NCBI GenBank assembly: GCA_902500995.1 | Contig: CABVSR010000012.1 | Coordinates: forward strand, 59,861-123,860 | Origin: an uncultured Nitrospira sp. | GTDB taxonomy: Bacteria; Nitrospirota; Nitrospiria; Nitrospirales; Nitrospiraceae | Reading direction: 5' to 3' | Length of the DNA: 64,000 nucleotides | Part shown: in pieces, positions 46,450-54,568 of the stretch | Numbering within the stretch: the stretch's first letter is position 1 | Layout of the letters: each line of letters begins with the position of its first letter | Notes under the pieces: generated by a model | Databases searched by the model: none | What the model was told of the DNA's origin: nothing | The model's input: the letters and a program-made list of their open reading frames with translations, nothing else | Translations under genes and position numbers: made by a program

Positions 46450-48453
46450 ATGTGTGGAATAGCCGGCTTTATGACTCTTGCACCGCGAATGTCGCAAGGG
46501 GAGCTTCGTACGGCCGCTGTGCGTATGGCGGACACGCTCCGTCATCGCGGGCCTGACGATGGCGGGGTTTGGGTTGATGTTGAAGCAGGGCTCGCTCTTA
46601 GCCATCGGCGGCTGTCGATCATCGATCTTTCTTCTCAAGGCGCTCAACCAATGTGTTCCGCCTGCGGTCGCTTTGTCCTAATTTCTAATGGCGAGATTTA
46701 CAATTTTAGAGCATTACGCAAAGAGCTAGAAGGCTTAGGTCATGTTTTTCGAGGGCATTCAGATACAGAAGTGATGTTGGCTGCCATCGTTCAGTGGGGG
46801 CTATCGGGCGCGCTGCTTCGCTTTAACGGCATGTTCGCGTTTGCTCTGTGGGATCGGACAGAGCGGGTCTTGCATTTGGTGCGGGATCGACTCGGCGAGA
46901 AGCCTTTGTATTATGGATGGATGGGAGATGTGTTTCTGTTCGCATCAGAGCTCAAAGCGTTTAAGGTTCACCCAAACTTCAAAGGGGATATCAACCGACA
47001 GGCCATGGCGTTATTGATGCGGTATAACTGCATCCCTGCGCCGCATTGTATTTACGAGGGGATTTCTAAGCTTCTTCCTGCGACCATCTTGAGTGTTCAG
47101 GCGAGCAATTCTTGCTCTACGAAATCCATTGAATATTGGTCGGCTGGTAAGGTTGCAGAGCGGGGTGTAGCACACTCTCTTGTGGGAACTAAAGAAGAGG
47201 CGATCGAGCATCTTGACGCTTTGTTGCGGGACTCTGTGCAGTTGCGGATGCTGGCAGATGTCCCGGTGGGAGCTTTTCTTTCGGGCGGTGTCGATTCCTC
47301 AACGATTGTCGCGCTGATGCAGGCGCAGAGCAGTCAGCCAGTCAAGACTTTTTCTGTTGGTTCTACCGAAGCCAGCTACAGTGAAGCGCAGTATGCAAAA
47401 CAAGTGGCGAGCGTCCTGGGCACCGAACATCTCGAGCTTTACGTCACGCCAAAGGAAGCGATTGAAGTTATTCCCAGTCTGCCCAGATTGTATGATGAGC
47501 CTTTTTCTGATTCGTCGCAAATTCCCACGTTTCTAGTTTCGCAGTTCGCAAGGGGCCATGTGGCTGTGGCTCTCACTGGAGATGGTGGAGATGAACTGTT
47601 TGGAGGTTACAATCGCTATTTTTGGGGGAGGAGCGTCTGGCAGCATATCAGCTGGATTTCCCCTGTTATTCGCCGGCAAGCCGCCTATGCACTAACTGCA
47701 GTATCTTCTCAATCTTGGGATCATTGGTTTGCCCTGTTCAGGGATGTCTTGCCTGCCAAGCTCAGACAACGCAGACCCGGCGACAAGCTCCACAAATTGT
47801 CGGAAGTTTTAGGTGTCGAAAGTCCTGAGGCGATGTACCGGGTTCTGGTTTCGCACTGGAAGCATCCAGAGCGGCTGGTGCTAGGAGCAACAGAGCCCAG
47901 CACTGCGCTGTCAGATCATCGGAGTAAAACATCGTTTCCCGATTTTACTCGATGGATGATGTACATGGATCTGGTTTCATATTTGCCGGATGATATTCTC
48001 GTTAAGGTTGACCGAGCTAGTATGGGCGTGGGTTTGGAAGCGCGGGTACCATTTTTAGATCACCGGGTAGTTGAGTTTGCATGGCAAGTACCCTTGTCGA
48101 TGAAAATACAGTCTGGTGAGGGCAAGTGGCTACTCAGGCAAGTGCTATATAAATACGTGCCGAAAGAGTTGATTGAAAGGCCGAAATGGGGGTTTGGAAT
48201 ACCGCTTGATACTTGGTTGCGCGGTCCCTTACGAGATTGGGTAGAAAGCCTGATTTCGGAAGAAAGGCTGCGATGCGAGGGGTTTTTTGACTCGGCACTC
48301 GTTCGAGAGAAATGGCAAGAGCATCTCTCAGGAAAGCGTAACTGGCAGTATTATTTATGGGATGTGCTCATGTTTCAGGCTTGGCTTGAAGATAACGGAG
48401 TTTCGGCGGCCAGGTCTGCTGAGGTTTGTTCCACGAGATTTTTGCATGCATGA
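46450..48453 (+). CDS. asnB: Asparagine synthase (glutamine-hydrolysing) family
   Basis: 667 residues. N-terminal class II glutaminase domain with nucleophile C2 (MCGIAGF), RHRGPDD and SNGEIYN; then an ATP-pyrophosphatase synthetase domain with SGGVDSSTIVALM near residue 278 and GDGGDELFGGYNRYFWG near 378. AsnB-like proteins of this length are common in polysaccharide and secreted-glycan loci, where they may amidate a sugar acid rather than make asparagine; which applies here is not known. The start codon abuts the preceding stop. Confidence 0.92.
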   Translation: MCGIAGFMTLAPRMSQGELRTAAVRMADTLRHRGPDDGGVWVDVEAGLALSHRRLSIIDLSSQGAQPMCSACGRFVLISNGEIYNFRALRKELEGLGHVFRGHSDTEVMLAAIVQWGLSGALLRFNGMFAFALWDRTERVLHLVRDRLGEKPLYYGWMGDVFLFASELKAFKVHPNFKGDINRQAMALLMRYNCIPAPHCIYEGISKLLPATILSVQASNSCSTKSIEYWSAGKVAERGVAHSLVGTKEEAIEHLDALLRDSVQLRMLADVPVGAFLSGGVDSSTIVALMQAQSSQPVKTFSVGSTEASYSEAQYAKQVASVLGTEHLELYVTPKEAIEVIPSLPRLYDEPFSDSSQIPTFLVSQFARGHVAVALTGDGGDELFGGYNRYFWGRSVWQHISWISPVIRRQAAYALTAVSSQSWDHWFALFRDVLPAKLRQRRPGDKLHKLSEVLGVESPEAMYRVLVSHWKHPERLVLGATEPSTALSDHRSKTSFPDFTRWMMYMDLVSYLPDDILVKVDRASMGVGLEARVPFLDHRVVEFAWQVPLSMKIQSGEGKWLLRQVLYKYVPKELIERPKWGFGIPLDTWLRGPLRDWVESLISEERLRCEGFFDSALVREKWQEHLSGKRNWQYYLWDVLMFQAWLEDNGVSAARSAEVCSTRFLHA

Positions 48454-48472
48454 TGAACACTGAGGCCAGAGA

Positions 48473-49630
48473 GTGAAGGTTGCACTGGTCGTAACAGAGA
48501 ATTTTTCAGCATGGCACTTTCGGAGGGGTCTGTTAAAAGCGGCAGTCAAGAGCGGACTTGATACCTATCTGATTACTCCACCCGGAGAATACGATGCACT
48601 GCTGACAGGCTTAGGTGTCACTCATATTCCGGCTCAAGTTGATAGGGTGATCAATCCCTGGCAGGACCTACGTTTCGTGGGGTCTCTCTATGCAACATGC
48701 CGGAAATACAAATTTGATATTGTTCATAATATCTCGATCAAGCCAAACATTTACGGCGCTTTAGCTGCTAGGTGTGCAGGGGTCAGATGTATTGTTGGAT
48801 CTGTTACTGGCCTCGGGAATGTCTACATGGATGAAATGGGGCTCCCGCACCGGCTACTCAGACCTTGGGTGACGAATCTCTACCGTTTTGCCTTCAGCCT
48901 GACCGATAGGGTGTGGTTTCAAAATCCGGAAGATGTTCAGTTCTTTGTTTCCCATAGGATCCTTCGACCAGAAAAAGCGGTGTTAATACGAGGTTCAGGC
49001 GTTGACCTGCAGGAATTCTCACCGTTCCTAGTTAGCGCAGAATCAACGGAACGGCTGAGGCATGATTTGGGTTTGGGTGAATCGGCCATGGTTATCACAA
49101 TGGTGTCTCGCGCTTTGAAGAGTAAGGGTGTTGAAGATTTTATCGAAGCCTGTGAGATGCTAGCTCTCCGGTTTCCTTCCGTTACCGGTTTGCTGGTGGG
49201 TGATGCAGAGGATGGTAACCCCTTATCTCTTTCGAAGGAGTTTCTCTCCAGCAAAGGATCTGCGCATTTTCGGTGGCTAGGCTGGAGGCATGATATTCGA
49301 GAAATTATGAAACTGTCCGACATTGTGGTGCTCCCTTCACGGTATAGAGAGGGTGCCCCTAAATCGTTGCTGGAAGCTATGGCAATGAGTAAGCCAATTG
49401 TAACGACCGACGTTCCGGGCTGCAGAGATATCGTGGAGGATGGAGAAAATGGTTATGTGGTGCCGCCAAGAAACCCGAGCGCCTTGGCTGGCGCCCTCCG
49501 GCAACTCATTCTCGACGAGCCGAGACGGCTTCGTTTCGGAGAGCATTCGAGGTGCTTGGTTTTGGAGTATTTCGATATGGAAAAAATCAACAAGGGGATA
49601 TTAGGAGAACTATACCAATGGAGGAACTGA
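48473..49630 (+). CDS. Glycosyltransferase family 4-like (PglA-like)
   Basis: 385 residues, GTG start. The N-terminal domain has NISIKPNIYGALAARCAGV and SVTGLGNV, typical of PglA/WbnH-like GT4 enzymes; the C-terminal domain has the donor-site signature VLPSRYREGAPKSLLEAMAMSKPIVTTD (about 285-312) and the DVPGCRDIVEDGENGYVV block. It adds a sugar to the lipid-linked repeat unit. Its last 13 bases overlap the next gene. Confidence 0.92.
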   Translation: MKVALVVTENFSAWHFRRGLLKAAVKSGLDTYLITPPGEYDALLTGLGVTHIPAQVDRVINPWQDLRFVGSLYATCRKYKFDIVHNISIKPNIYGALAARCAGVRCIVGSVTGLGNVYMDEMGLPHRLLRPWVTNLYRFAFSLTDRVWFQNPEDVQFFVSHRILRPEKAVLIRGSGVDLQEFSPFLVSAESTERLRHDLGLGESAMVITMVSRALKSKGVEDFIEACEMLALRFPSVTGLLVGDAEDGNPLSLSKEFLSSKGSAHFRWLGWRHDIREIMKLSDIVVLPSRYREGAPKSLLEAMAMSKPIVTTDVPGCRDIVEDGENGYVVPPRNPSALAGALRQLILDEPRRLRFGEHSRCLVLEYFDMEKINKGILGELYQWRN

Positions 49631-50511
49631 ATCTCGATGAGCGAAAGTTGAAAGAGATTGAGCACTCTCGGAAGAGGAGAAGTATTCTTCAGGGCTTCGA
49701 ACGACGTGCAGATACACACCCTACAGAGGAAGTCTCACAACTGCAGGATCTGGTGCGCGATTCGGAAGCTTTCAAGATGCATTTTTCCAACATGAAATTC
49801 TACTCAGTTGCCAGGGCAAGCGAGGCCTACTATCAGTCATGGTTGCGTGAAAGATGCAAGGGGCGCAAGGTCTTGGATTATTGTTGCGGAAGTGGTGAGA
49901 ATGGCATATTTGCTGCCCAATGCGGCGGTGATGTGATTGGCATAGATATCTCGCCAGAAGGTGTCAAGAACGCTCGGATAAATGCCGCTCTGGCTGGTGT
50001 CCAAGATAGATGTCGTTTCGACGTTATGGACGGAGAGGCGCTTGATTTTCCCGATGATGCTTTCGACATTATCGTTGAATATGGAGCGCTGCATCACGTC
50101 GACTTTCCTAAAGCCATGTCAGAACTTCGGAGGGTCATTAGGCCGGATGGAGAGATCATTTGCATTGAAGCCCTCAAACACAACCCCTTGATTCACCTAT
50201 ATCGGAAACGCACGATGCATCTGAGGACTGAATGGGAAGTGGAGCATATTCTGACCGTTGATCATTTGAGACAGTCGAAAGAACACTTTGGGCAGGTCAA
50301 TGTGAGATTCTTTCACCTAGCGGCGCTCTGTGCGGTTCCGTTCCGCAAGACGCGACTGTTCAAGCATTTGCTTGGCATATTCGAGCGTGTGGACGACATC
50401 TTCTTAAGAAGTCAATTATTCGGGAAATATGGCTGGATAATGGTCTTCACCCTTTCCCTACCAAAAAAGTTGTCTGCGATGGACAGTCGAAGTGCTTCGA
50501 AAAGTACATAG
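49618..50511 (+). CDS. SAM-dependent methyltransferase, class I
   Basis: 297 residues from the ATG at 49618, preceded by AGGAG ten bases upstream; the upstream open frame lies inside the previous gene. SAM-binding motif I is VLDYCCGSGENGIFAA, with the acidic GIDIS after strand 2, then DGEALDFPDDAFDII and YGALHHV as in the UbiE/Methyltransf_11 family. The N-terminal 80 residues are helical and may recognise the acceptor. It probably methylates a sugar or lipid-linked intermediate. The spacing to the next gene (62 bases) includes a small drop in gene density. Confidence 0.88.
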   Translation: MEELNLDERKLKEIEHSRKRRSILQGFERRADTHPTEEVSQLQDLVRDSEAFKMHFSNMKFYSVARASEAYYQSWLRERCKGRKVLDYCCGSGENGIFAAQCGGDVIGIDISPEGVKNARINAALAGVQDRCRFDVMDGEALDFPDDAFDIIVEYGALHHVDFPKAMSELRRVIRPDGEIICIEALKHNPLIHLYRKRTMHLRTEWEVEHILTVDHLRQSKEHFGQVNVRFFHLAALCAVPFRKTRLFKHLLGIFERVDDIFLRSQLFGKYGWIMVFTLSLPKKLSAMDSRSASKST

Positions 50512-50573
50512 TCGTAAAGTAGAACTTTCTGGCACAATGACACGATCATAAGTTTGTCCGGAAAGATCCAACC

Positions 50574-51566
50574 ATGGAACGTATTGAAGAAGTGTCAGGT
50601 AATGTGGCAGTTCGGATCCTTCGAATGATGCTACGCATCAGAATATTTGAGGAGATGGTAGGTGCACTGGTGACGGCGAACGAAATAAGAACCCCCTGCC
50701 ACCTATATATCGGTCAGGAAGCCATCGCTGTTGGTGTGTGCACCGTCTTGCGTCAGGACGATACCGTCTGGGGCGGCCACCGTTCGCATGGCCATTATCT
50801 GGCCAAGGGCGGGGACCTCAAGGCCATGATGGCCGAAATTTTCGGGAAGGCCACCGGCTGCGCCCATGGTCGTGGCGGCTCAATGCACCTTGTGGCTCCG
50901 GCGCAGGGTATTTTCGGGACGGTCCCTTTGGTGGCGGCCACGATTCCCCTGGCTGTGGGTGCTGCCCTCTCGGCAAAGCTGCGGGGGACGGATCAGGTCG
51001 CCGTGGCATTTTTCGGAGATGGTGCGACGGACGAGGGGCACTTTCATGAATCGCTCAATCTGGCGGCGCTCTACCGGCTTCCAGTCCTCTTTGTCTGTGA
51101 AAACAACTTTTACTCAACTCACCTGACATTGAAAGAACGACGGGTGAAGGACAACATCGTTGAGAGTGCGGCTCTCCATGGTTTGGCGAGCCTGGTGGTG
51201 GATGGGAATGACGTGGTCGCCGTCTATCAGGCCGCATCTCAAGCGGTGGATCGCGCGAGGGCAGGAGGAGGCCCGACATTGCTGGAATGCCGGACCTATC
51301 GCTGGCGAGGGCATGTGGGGCCAGCGCTGGATCTTGAAGTTGGACAGAATCGACAGAGGGATCTCTCCGAATGGATGCAGAAGGATCCGATCATGCGCCT
51401 GCGGGAGCGATTGCGAGAGGAAGGCATCTCCGATGCGGACCTTAGCGAAATTGAACAACGGGTAGCCGCGGAAGTCGACGTGGCCGTGAGCTTTGCACGC
51501 CAGTCACCGCCTCCGGATGAAAATGAATTGCTGCATCACGTCTATGCCTCACGACGAGGAGCCTAG
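50574..51566 (+). CDS. Pyruvate dehydrogenase E1 alpha-like protein
   Basis: 330 residues of the TPP-dependent E1 alpha family. The opening RMMLRIRIFEEM, YIGQEAIAVGV, the HRSHGHYLAKGG block, GCAHGRGGSMHL, and the TPP motif GDGATDEGHFHESLN...CENNFYST (about 146-180) are intact. The gene pairs with the E1 beta gene that follows, but no E2 (lipoyl transferase) or E3 gene is near. In a sugar locus such pairs can add a two-carbon unit to a sugar rather than make acetyl-CoA. Base composition climbs from 45 to 65 percent GC within its first 250 bases. Confidence 0.88.
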   Translation: MERIEEVSGNVAVRILRMMLRIRIFEEMVGALVTANEIRTPCHLYIGQEAIAVGVCTVLRQDDTVWGGHRSHGHYLAKGGDLKAMMAEIFGKATGCAHGRGGSMHLVAPAQGIFGTVPLVAATIPLAVGAALSAKLRGTDQVAVAFFGDGATDEGHFHESLNLAALYRLPVLFVCENNFYSTHLTLKERRVKDNIVESAALHGLASLVVDGNDVVAVYQAASQAVDRARAGGGPTLLECRTYRWRGHVGPALDLEVGQNRQRDLSEWMQKDPIMRLRERLREEGISDADLSEIEQRVAAEVDVAVSFARQSPPPDENELLHHVYASRRGA

Positions 51567-51570
51567 GCGC

Positions 51571-52560
51571 ATGCGAGAACTGACCTACGCGCAAGCCATC
51601 CGCGAGGCTCACGCGCAACTCCTGGCAGAGGATCCAAGGGTATTCCTAATCGGGCAGGGTGTCTGGAATCCCTGGTATGCGGGAACGAGCCTGCAGGATC
51701 TCGATAAGGAGTTCGGCAGAGATCGTATTATTGATTCCCCTGTGTCCGAGAATGCCACGACCGGCGCCGCGATCGGGGCGGCCATTACCGGGATGCGTCC
51801 GATCGTCTTTCATCCGCGCATGGACTTTATGTTGCTGGCGGCGGATCCCATCATCAACCAGGCAGCCAATTGGTCCTACCTGTTCGCAGGGCAGGTCTCG
51901 GTGCCCGTTGTCATACGAGCGGTCATCAATCGGAGAGGCGAGCAAGGGGCACAACATTCTCAGGCGTTACAAGCGTTGTTTGCGCATGTGCCCGGGCTCA
52001 AGGTCGTCATGCCCGCGACTCCGCATGACGCCAAGGGGCTGCTGATTGCCGCCGTTCGAGACGGGAACCCCGTGCTCTACATCGATGACCGATGGCTCTA
52101 CGATCTGCCGGGGGCCGTGCCCGATGCCCTCTACGAGGTGCCCATCGGATCGGCTGCGCTTCGTCGCAGCGGGAGAGACGTGACAGTGGTCGCCACGTCT
52201 TACATGGCGGCTGAAGCGGTCAAGGCGGTCGCAACGCTGGCTCAGCGAGGCATCGATGTGGAGTTGATCGATCTACGTTCGATCAAACCCTGGGATCACA
52301 ATCTCGTGTATTCTTCGGTGGGGAAAACCGGCCGTTTGGTCATTGCCGACGCGGCCTGGATGAGCGGCGGTATTGCGGCCGAGATTGCCGCATCGGTCGC
52401 ATCAGAAATCTTCCACGCCTTGAAGGCGCCGATCGGCCGCGTCTGTTTGCCGGATGTGCCGGCGCCGACTTCGGCCCTGCTCGAGCAGGCCTACTACATC
52501 GGTGCGGAGGACATCGTGTCCACTGTCGAAAAAGTTCTGGTATCAAGTAGCCGATCCTAG
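51571..52560 (+). CDS. Pyruvate dehydrogenase E1 beta-like protein
   Basis: 329 residues from the ATG at 51571, with GAGGAG nine bases upstream; the open frame extends into the preceding gene but is not translated-looking there. Transketolase pyrimidine-binding domain first (SPVSENATTGAAIGAAI, PIVFHPRMDFMLLAADPI), then a transketolase C-terminal domain with VATSYMAAEAVKAV and IDLRSIKPWD. It forms an alpha2beta2 enzyme with the preceding gene product. As in the alpha subunit, the usual partner E2/E3 genes are absent. The DegT aminotransferase gene follows after two bases. Confidence 0.88.
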   Translation: MRELTYAQAIREAHAQLLAEDPRVFLIGQGVWNPWYAGTSLQDLDKEFGRDRIIDSPVSENATTGAAIGAAITGMRPIVFHPRMDFMLLAADPIINQAANWSYLFAGQVSVPVVIRAVINRRGEQGAQHSQALQALFAHVPGLKVVMPATPHDAKGLLIAAVRDGNPVLYIDDRWLYDLPGAVPDALYEVPIGSAALRRSGRDVTVVATSYMAAEAVKAVATLAQRGIDVELIDLRSIKPWDHNLVYSSVGKTGRLVIADAAWMSGGIAAEIAASVASEIFHALKAPIGRVCLPDVPAPTSALLEQAYYIGAEDIVSTVEKVLVSSSRS

Positions 52561-52562
52561 TT

Positions 52563-53675
52563 ATGGCCTATCGCGTTCCTTTCATCGACCCCCGCCGCCA
52601 CTACGCGACCCTCAAGCCTGAGATCGATCGGGCGATCACCGAGTGCCTGGCCAACGGCGATCTGGTGAATCGGCACCAGCTCAAGGATTTTGAGCAGCAC
52701 CTGGCCGAGTTCGTCGGGGTGAAGTACGCGGTCGGGGTCAACAGCGGCTACCATGCATTGCTGTTTGCTCTGCTCGGGGCGGGAGTCGGGCCCGGCCATG
52801 AAGTCGTGACGGTGGCGCACACGTTTGTCGCGACGGTGTCTGCCATTGTCCATTGCGGAGCCTGTCCGGTGTTGATCGATGTGGGGCGTGATTTCAATAT
52901 GGATGTCGATCTCATCGAGCGCGCCATCACGCCGCGGACAAAAGCCCTCCTCCCCGTGCACCTCAATGGCCGGGTCTGTGAGATGGACCGCCTCCTCGGC
53001 TTGGCCGACAGACGCGGGTTGGCCGTGATCGAGGATGCGGCGCAGGCGCTCGGGGCGACGTTCGACGGCAAACGCGCCGGGAGCCAGGGGCGCGCCGGCT
53101 GCTTCAGTTTCTACCCCTTCAAGGTGCTCGGCGGGTTCGGAGACGGGGGCGCGATCACCACCAATGATGCCGCGCTGGCCCGCATGGCGACGCTCCTCCG
53201 CTATAATGGAGAAGACCGAGCGACCGGCGACTATCACTACCATGGGCAGACGGCGTTGTTAGACAATGTGCAGGCCGCTGTACTGGATGTGAAGCTACGC
53301 CATCTGCCCGATTGGATTGCGCACCGGCGGCGCATTGCGGCGGCCTACCATCGAGGGCTGGCCGGAATCACTCAACTGCACATCCCGCGATTCGATGAGG
53401 CTCGGCGTGAGGACATCTTTCAGAACTACGTCATCCGCACCGGAGTCCGCGACGAGCTGCGCGCCTACCTGAAGGAGCAGGGGATCGAGACCCTGGTGCA
53501 TTGGCCGAGACCCATGTGGGAACATCCCGGACTGGGATTGGCGACGCCGGATGTGCCGGAAACCTGCTCGATCTGCCGGGAAGTGCTGTCGCTTCCGATG
53601 AGCGCCGAAACCACGGAGGCGCAGGTGGACCTTGTCGTCACCGCGGTCCGGGCGTTTTTCTCTATCCAGCCGTGA
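52563..53675 (+). CDS. DegT/DnrJ/EryC1/StrS-type sugar aminotransferase
   Basis: 370 residues. PLP-dependent fold type I aminotransferase that transfers an amino group to a keto sugar nucleotide. PLP-site features are GVNSGYHALLFAL, VIEDAAQALGA, and SFYPFKVLGGFGDGG, where K187 would bind PLP. YNGEDRATGDYHYHG and a conserved C-terminal LVHWPRPMWEHPGL are also typical. With CapD-like dehydratase activity encoded downstream it could make a 4- or 3-amino-deoxysugar. Stop overlaps a GTG by one dinucleotide (GTGA at 53672-53675), where the true start of the next gene probably lies. Confidence 0.93.
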   Translation: MAYRVPFIDPRRHYATLKPEIDRAITECLANGDLVNRHQLKDFEQHLAEFVGVKYAVGVNSGYHALLFALLGAGVGPGHEVVTVAHTFVATVSAIVHCGACPVLIDVGRDFNMDVDLIERAITPRTKALLPVHLNGRVCEMDRLLGLADRRGLAVIEDAAQALGATFDGKRAGSQGRAGCFSFYPFKVLGGFGDGGAITTNDAALARMATLLRYNGEDRATGDYHYHGQTALLDNVQAAVLDVKLRHLPDWIAHRRRIAAAYHRGLAGITQLHIPRFDEARREDIFQNYVIRTGVRDELRAYLKEQGIETLVHWPRPMWEHPGLGLATPDVPETCSICREVLSLPMSAETTEAQVDLVVTAVRAFFSIQP

Positions 53676-53725
53676 TCCTGTCCGACTACAGTCCGGTGAC
53701 AGAAAAGGCGGCGATTGACGCCTGA
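53672..53725 (+). pseudogene. Displaced N-terminal segment of the following methyltransferase
   Basis: GTG at 53672 overlaps the previous stop in the coupling pattern GTGA and encodes 17 codons, including DYSPVTEKAAIDA, before a TGA at 53723. That peptide resembles the N-terminus expected of the methyltransferase whose remainder is read in another frame from about 53700. The likely change is one extra base or two missing bases near 53705-53715. Confidence 0.45.
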
Positions 53726-54437
53726 CGCGTTGTCCATGGTCTATACGCGCTACCGGTTTGCGGCGGACTTCTGCCGGGATCGACGGGTGCTGGAAGTGGC
53801 CTGCGGTCCTGGCGTCGGGCTCGGTTATCTGTCGCGAGATGCCCAGGCGATCGTCGGCGGCGATGTCACGGCGAGTCTGCTGCATCGGGCGCGGATGAAT
53901 CTGCCGGCCACGCCGCTGGTTCGATTCCAGGCCGAGGCCTTGCCGCTCCGCTCTGCATCCTGCGACGTCATCGTCTGTTACGAGGCGCTGTATTTTTTGG
54001 AAGACGCGCGGAAATTTGTGCAGGAATGCCGGCGGGTGCTCGCTCCTGACGGGTATCTGCTGGTCTGTTCGGTGAACCCCGACTGGCCGGACTTCAATCC
54101 CAGCTCCCACAGCCGTCAGTACTATTCGGCTCGTCAGCTAGGGCAATTGCTGGATGAGGCTGGGTTTCAAACGGAACTCTTGGCCGCGTTTCCTGTTGAG
54201 CGAACATCGCTCCGTGCACATGTGGTGTCATGGATCAAACGCGCCGCCGCCGCCGTGCGCATAATTCCTTCTACCATGCAAGGGAAGCGGTTTCTTAAAC
54301 GTTTGTTTCTTGGGAAACTTGTTTTTTTCCCCACCACCATCGAGGACGGAATGGCGGCGTACTGTCCTCCTCTACCGATTTCTCGTTTCCCTATCACTGA
54401 TCACAAAATCCTATTCGCCGTCGGCCGTTCCGTCTGA
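53715..54437 (+). CDS. SAM-dependent methyltransferase (probable N-terminal frameshift)
   Basis: 240 residues as it stands, starting at a TTG. Class I SAM motif I is VLEVACGPGVGLGYLS, followed by GGDVTASLL and EALPLRSASCDVIVCYEALYFLED, the Methyltransf_11 pattern. The protein should probably begin at the GTG 53672, but a frame change separates that part (see the fragment entry). Whether this is a real mutation or a sequence error cannot be told; the remaining fold is intact. The C-terminal 60 residues are basic and hydrophobic. It probably methylates a sugar in this locus. Confidence 0.75.
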   Translation: MTPDALSMVYTRYRFAADFCRDRRVLEVACGPGVGLGYLSRDAQAIVGGDVTASLLHRARMNLPATPLVRFQAEALPLRSASCDVIVCYEALYFLEDARKFVQECRRVLAPDGYLLVCSVNPDWPDFNPSSHSRQYYSARQLGQLLDEAGFQTELLAAFPVERTSLRAHVVSWIKRAAAAVRIIPSTMQGKRFLKRLFLGKLVFFPTTIEDGMAAYCPPLPISRFPITDHKILFAVGRSV

Positions 54438-54568
54438 TGCTTTGGTCGCATCAGCGGACTCCACCTTCTCCGCCCCTTTAAGGCTGGATTCGCGCCACGG
54501 AGACAAGGTATTCTTCCAGCCCGAAATCGAGGAGGCCGAGTCCGCAGGGTGTTTGATCGGAGTATGCC

